Source: Nitrososphaerota archaeon | GTDB lineage: Archaea > Thermoproteota > Nitrososphaeria > Nitrososphaerales > Nitrosopumilaceae | Length of the DNA: 8,526 nucleotides | Direction of reading: 5' to 3' | Assembly: GCA_030611185.1 (NCBI GenBank) | Contig: JAUWQG010000036.1 | Location: 1 to 8,526 of the forward strand | Shown here: in pieces, positions 6,544 to 8,526 of the stretch | Position numbering within the stretch: position 1 is the stretch's first letter | Layout: the number at the start of each line of letters is the position of its first letter | Translations under genes and position numbers: made by a program | Notes under the pieces: generated by a model | What the model was told of the DNA's origin: nothing | The model's input: the letters and a program-made list of their open reading frames with translations, nothing else | Databases searched by the model: none

Positions 6544-6628
6544 GCGGGCGTCGCCCAGCCTGGCCAAAGGCGCTAGCTTGAGGGGCTAGTCTCTCAGGAG
6601 TTCGTGGGTTCAAATCCCATCGCCCGCA
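6544..6628 (+). tRNA. tRNA-Leu (anticodon GAG)
   Basis: A complete type II tRNA cloverleaf, without intron and without an encoded CCA. The acceptor stem GCGGGCG (6544-6550) pairs with CGCCCGC (6621-6627), with discriminator A at 6628. The D stem GCC/GGC is at 6553-6555 and 6569-6571. The anticodon stem CTAGC (6573-6577) pairs with GCTAG (6585-6589). The loop TTGAGGG puts GAG at positions 34-36, reading CUC and CUU leucine codons. A long variable arm with CTC/GAG pairing follows, as expected for Leu. The T arm is GTGGG-TTCAAAT-CCCAT (6604-6620). It is markedly GC-rich against its AT-rich surroundings. Confidence 0.97.
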
Positions 6629-6629
6629 T

Positions 6630-6645
6630 AAAATTTTTCTTTTAT
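6630..6645 (+). terminator. T-rich terminator after tRNA-Leu
   Basis: The bases after the tRNA read TAAAATTTTTCTTTTATC. The T5-C-T4 run starting about six bases past the discriminator base is a typical archaeal U-tract terminator. It also separates the tRNA from the convergent translin gene, whose stop is at 6655. Confidence 0.55.
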
Positions 6646-6654
6646 CTAAAATTA

Positions 6655-7269
6655 TTATTTTTTCAATTTGTTTAATGCCTTAATTAATTCAGATCGCCTT
6701 TTTTCTTCTGTAATTGCTCCTCTTACATCATCTACCAAAATTCGATTAACATCGATCTTTCTTCTTGCTTCTTTTACCACTTTATCATACATAGAAAATG
6801 TATACAAATGCAAATACAAATTCTCCATTATATCAAATGTCTTCAAAGCATTTTCAGTATCCCCAATTCGGATTTTATCAAAAATCATTCTTTTCAATTC
6901 TCCAACGCAATCTAATAATCCCAAAACATAGGATTCTCCCATAACTTTTAATTTTTTGTCTGAAGGAATTTCTTTTCCTTCAACTACTGCAAGTAAGCAT
7001 ACAGCTTCCACATATTCTTGTTCTGAAGTAACTAGATACCGTTGCAACTTTGCTGTTGCTTTTTTTCTATATTTTTTTAATAACAAATCCACTTCTGCAA
7101 GATTTTTTTTTGCCGTTTTCAAATCTCCTTTATGAACAGAAATAATTGAACGACTACAGAGAATTATTATTTCTCGTGTATTTTTTAACAAAAATTCTCT
7201 GTTATCTTGAACCTCTGCAAGTGATTTTGAGATTTTATCTAATGATAACTTTACATTTTTTAATGTCAT
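6655..7269 (-). CDS. Translin/Trax-family protein, probable archaeal C3PO-like RNase
   Basis: A 204-residue, almost entirely alpha-helical protein of the translin family. QEYVEAVCL (84-92) matches QEYVEAVSF of human TRAX, and YVLGLLDCVGELKRM (114-128) matches YLLGVADLTGELMRM. The four acidic residues that form the TRAX active site are thus present as Glu85, Glu88, Asp120 and Glu124. The GDTENALKTFDIMENLY segment and the C-terminal KIDVNRILVDDVRGAI also follow the family. In eukaryotes translin and TRAX form C3PO, a barrel RNase that degrades siRNA passenger strands and trims tRNA leader fragments; archaeal Trax-like homo-oligomers with RNase activity are known. The start is ATG at 7269 (MTLKNV); a TTG at 7284 would add five residues without support. 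No Shine-Dalgarno is visible and CTTTAA about 27 nt upstream could be a weak TATA box. It is convergent with tRNA-Leu. Confidence 0.85.
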   Translation of the reverse strand: MTLKNVKLSLDKISKSLAEVQDNREFLLKNTREIIILCSRSIISVHKGDLKTAKKNLAEVDLLLKKYRKKATAKLQRYLVTSEQEYVEAVCLLAVVEGKEIPSDKKLKVMGESYVLGLLDCVGELKRMIFDKIRIGDTENALKTFDIMENLYLHLYTFSMYDKVVKEARRKIDVNRILVDDVRGAITEEKRRSELIKALNKLKK

Positions 7270-7432
7270 TTTGAATATTAGCAAAACCTAGGTTAAAGCC
7301 GTTTGCAAAATAATGATTTCAATTAGCCACAAAATAACCCATCAATTTTTTATTTTTTTATAACCATTACTCTAAATTTCTACTGATTATTGATTAGAAT
7401 AAATCCTGCTTTTTCCTTATTAGTAAAAAACC
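7270..7432. promoter_or_regulatory. Divergent intergenic promoter region (translin / secreted protein)
   Basis: This 163-bp AT-rich gap contains no convincing ORF and must hold both promoters. For the minus gene, GGCTTTAACC around 7292-7300 sits about 27 nt from the translin ATG, as for a leaderless start. It adjoins a perfect 10-bp palindrome AACCTAGGTT (7285-7294) that could be an operator. For the plus gene, AGAATAAATC (7396-7405) is about 30 nt before the ATG at 7433. A stronger-looking TTTTTTATAA (7354-7363) lies further up and could face either way. Assignments rest on spacing only. Confidence 0.45.
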
Positions 7433-7448
7433 ATGGAAAAAACCATGG
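7425..7448 (+). repeat. Perfect 12-bp tandem duplication spanning the start codon
   Basis: AAAAAACCATGG occurs twice head to tail (7425-7436 and 7437-7448). Each copy contains an ATG (7433 and 7445), and the two are in frame because the unit is 12 bp. The gene therefore has two near-identical start sites four codons apart. Confidence 0.9.
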
Positions 7449-8344
7449 TGAATAAAATTATGCCTTCTAAAATTTTACCTGGAATGCTAGTAATAATTGC
7501 AGGCATGATAATAATATCTTCCACAAATATTGATCAATTAGCTTTTGCAGAGTCTAATACAGAATCCACAATTTTGGTTTCTGATAAATTGAAAAAAAAT
7601 CCAATGGCAATGAAAATAATTGCAGAAATGGAGGCACAAAAGCTAAGATACAAACAAATTTCTGAAGAAACTACTCCTAAATCTATACCAACTAAAGCAC
7701 AAATTGAAATCAAAGAAAATAGAAAAATCTCAGATCAAATGCTTCAGGCGGATCTTAAATCAATGGAACAAAAATACATAGAGTTTACTCCAGAAAATGC
7801 ATTTGAAAAATTTATTTTAAAATTAAATTCCACATATCATGGAATATTTCGAGACCAATTTGATTATCTAAATGCAAAGGTACAACTTGCAATTGCAGCT
7901 AAAAATCAGGTTTTAGAAAATGGAGGTTCATTTTATGAGGCTCAACGTGAATATTTCAAATATGCATCAATGCCACGTGTTGACATGATAAATTACCTCG
8001 CAGAACTAAATGTAAAATATGGATTTGCAGAGGAAGACATTCAATCAAACTTTGATGCAAACGGGAAGCTTCCACGATTTGAAGATGATAAAGATGCTCC
8101 TTGCTATGGATGTGAAAATCTAGAATCAATATCTAATTCAAACTCACAATCAGATGACAACAACAAAGTTACTAAAGTAAGCATCAATGCAGAAATTGAT
8201 CCAAAAGCAGAAATTAATTTCTTACAAAGCCAACTATCAGAATTAAGACAAGAATTTTTAGATGCAACAGACCTTGATAAGAAGAAATCACTAGTAAATT
8301 CTCTAAATGACACGGTCAAAAAAATTCAAGAACTTACCTACTGA
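7433..8344 (+). CDS. Secreted or membrane-anchored protein of unknown function
   Basis: A 303-residue protein (299 if the second ATG at 7445 is used) that I do not recognise as a named family. The N-terminus has Lys residues, a hydrophobic core (KILPGMLVIIAGMIIISS, about 13-30), and then IDQLAFA-ES, a good AxA signal-peptidase site after residue 39. The mature part is Lys/Glu-rich and probably mostly helical. The middle (about 117-200) is the most protein-like block, with aromatic segments such as YHGIFRDQFDYLNAK and FYEAQREYFKYASM. Then comes FDANGKLPRFEDDKDAPCYGC with a CxxC pair (224, 227), the only cysteines. A Ser/Asn/Asp-rich linker (about 231-245) leads to a C-terminal helix (about 258-301) with coiled-coil-like heptads. 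No Shine-Dalgarno is present, so a leaderless or near-leaderless transcript is likely. It is monocistronic and divergent from the translin gene. The extracytoplasmic location is well supported; function is unknown. Confidence 0.85.
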   Translation: MEKTMVNKIMPSKILPGMLVIIAGMIIISSTNIDQLAFAESNTESTILVSDKLKKNPMAMKIIAEMEAQKLRYKQISEETTPKSIPTKAQIEIKENRKISDQMLQADLKSMEQKYIEFTPENAFEKFILKLNSTYHGIFRDQFDYLNAKVQLAIAAKNQVLENGGSFYEAQREYFKYASMPRVDMINYLAELNVKYGFAEEDIQSNFDANGKLPRFEDDKDAPCYGCENLESISNSNSQSDDNNKVTKVSINAEIDPKAEINFLQSQLSELRQEFLDATDLDKKKSLVNSLNDTVKKIQELTY

Positions 8345-8526
8345 TAAAAAATTATTCTAGAATTAATTAACCAACTTTATGCCCAAAACCTATTCCTAAA
8401 GCTCTTAGTAATGATTCAAAATGTATTTCTAAAACAGGGCATTTAGACATAAAATTTCATTTCAAATAACGAGTATCAAAATTGACATTTACAATTCAGA
8501 TTAAATAGTGTAATGAAGGACTGATG
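8345..8526. other. Downstream intergenic region with possible promoter of the next gene
   Basis: No convincing gene lies in these 182 bp. Just after the stop, AAAAATTATTCTAG includes the 10-bp palindrome ATTCTAGAAT (8354-8363). At the right edge TTAAATA (8501-8507) is centred about 20-22 nt before an ATG at 8524-8526, the last three bases of the window. That ATG could be a leaderless start of a gene continuing outside, with GAAGGA just upstream as an alternative ribosome site. The ATG at 8513 runs into a stop after three codons and is not a start. Confidence 0.4.

Noticed and set aside
8379..8442. Inverted repeat ATGCCC ... GGGCAT in the final intergenic region
   Set aside because: Only six pairs around a 52-nt loop, with no extension on either side; expected by chance.
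1..8526. CRISPR arrays, insertion sequences, phage or defence genes
   Set aside because: No spaced direct repeats, transposase motifs, terminal inverted repeats or att-like duplications of the tRNA 3' end were seen; the content is core archaeal housekeeping.

Overview
The window is a low-GC archaeal chromosome segment, most likely from an ammonia-oxidising Nitrososphaerota (Thaumarchaeota) of the Nitrosopumilus type. The archaeal lineage is shown by RNA polymerase subunit RpoN, an archaeal-type uS2, isopentenyl phosphate kinase, a DDxxD prenyltransferase with the Phe typical of archaeal C20 synthases, a Trax/translin homologue, and TATA boxes spaced for leaderless transcripts. The genus-level guess is inference from composition, gene order and the style of the secreted protein.

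Layout. Positions 1-177 (+) are the 3' end of a protein-L-isoaspartate methyltransferase gene. Convergent to it, 220-6491 (-) is one tightly packed block of eight genes, read right to left: rpoN, enolase, rpsB (uS2), a MEMO1-family protein, mevalonate kinase, isopentenyl phosphate kinase, a type 1 IPP isomerase-like Nudix protein, and a geranylgeranyl diphosphate synthase. Junctions are 1-23 nt gaps or 1-8 nt overlaps, so the block is almost certainly one operon with translational coupling. Divergent from rpoN is an intron-less tRNA-Leu(GAG) on + (6544-6628). It is followed by a convergent translin/Trax-family gene (6655-7269, -). After a 163-bp divergent intergenic region comes a secreted or membrane-anchored protein of unknown function (7433-8344, +). 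The last 182 bp hold no convincing gene; the final ATG may be the first codon of the next one.

How the genes work together. Mevalonate kinase makes mevalonate 5-phosphate. Isopentenyl phosphate kinase turns isopentenyl phosphate into IPP, the signature step of the archaeal modified mevalonate route. An isomerase would supply DMAPP, and the prenyltransferase builds C20 GGPP for ether-lipid side chains. The middle steps, from phosphomevalonate to isopentenyl phosphate, are not encoded here. Having these genes behind rpoN, eno and rpsB places membrane-lipid precursor supply under the same promoter as core transcription, translation and glycolysis genes, as in many archaeal genomes.

Main points for follow-up: (1) the IPP isomerase-like protein keeps every metal ligand but has Ala at the position of the catalytic Cys (E. 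coli Cys67); (2) a single AT box at 6514-6523 lies 26-27 nt from both the tRNA-Leu 5' end and the rpoN ATG, as if one TATA box served both directions; (3) the Trax homologue keeps all four acidic catalytic residues and sits next to a tRNA gene; (4) the secreted protein's start codon lies in a perfect 12-bp in-frame tandem duplication.
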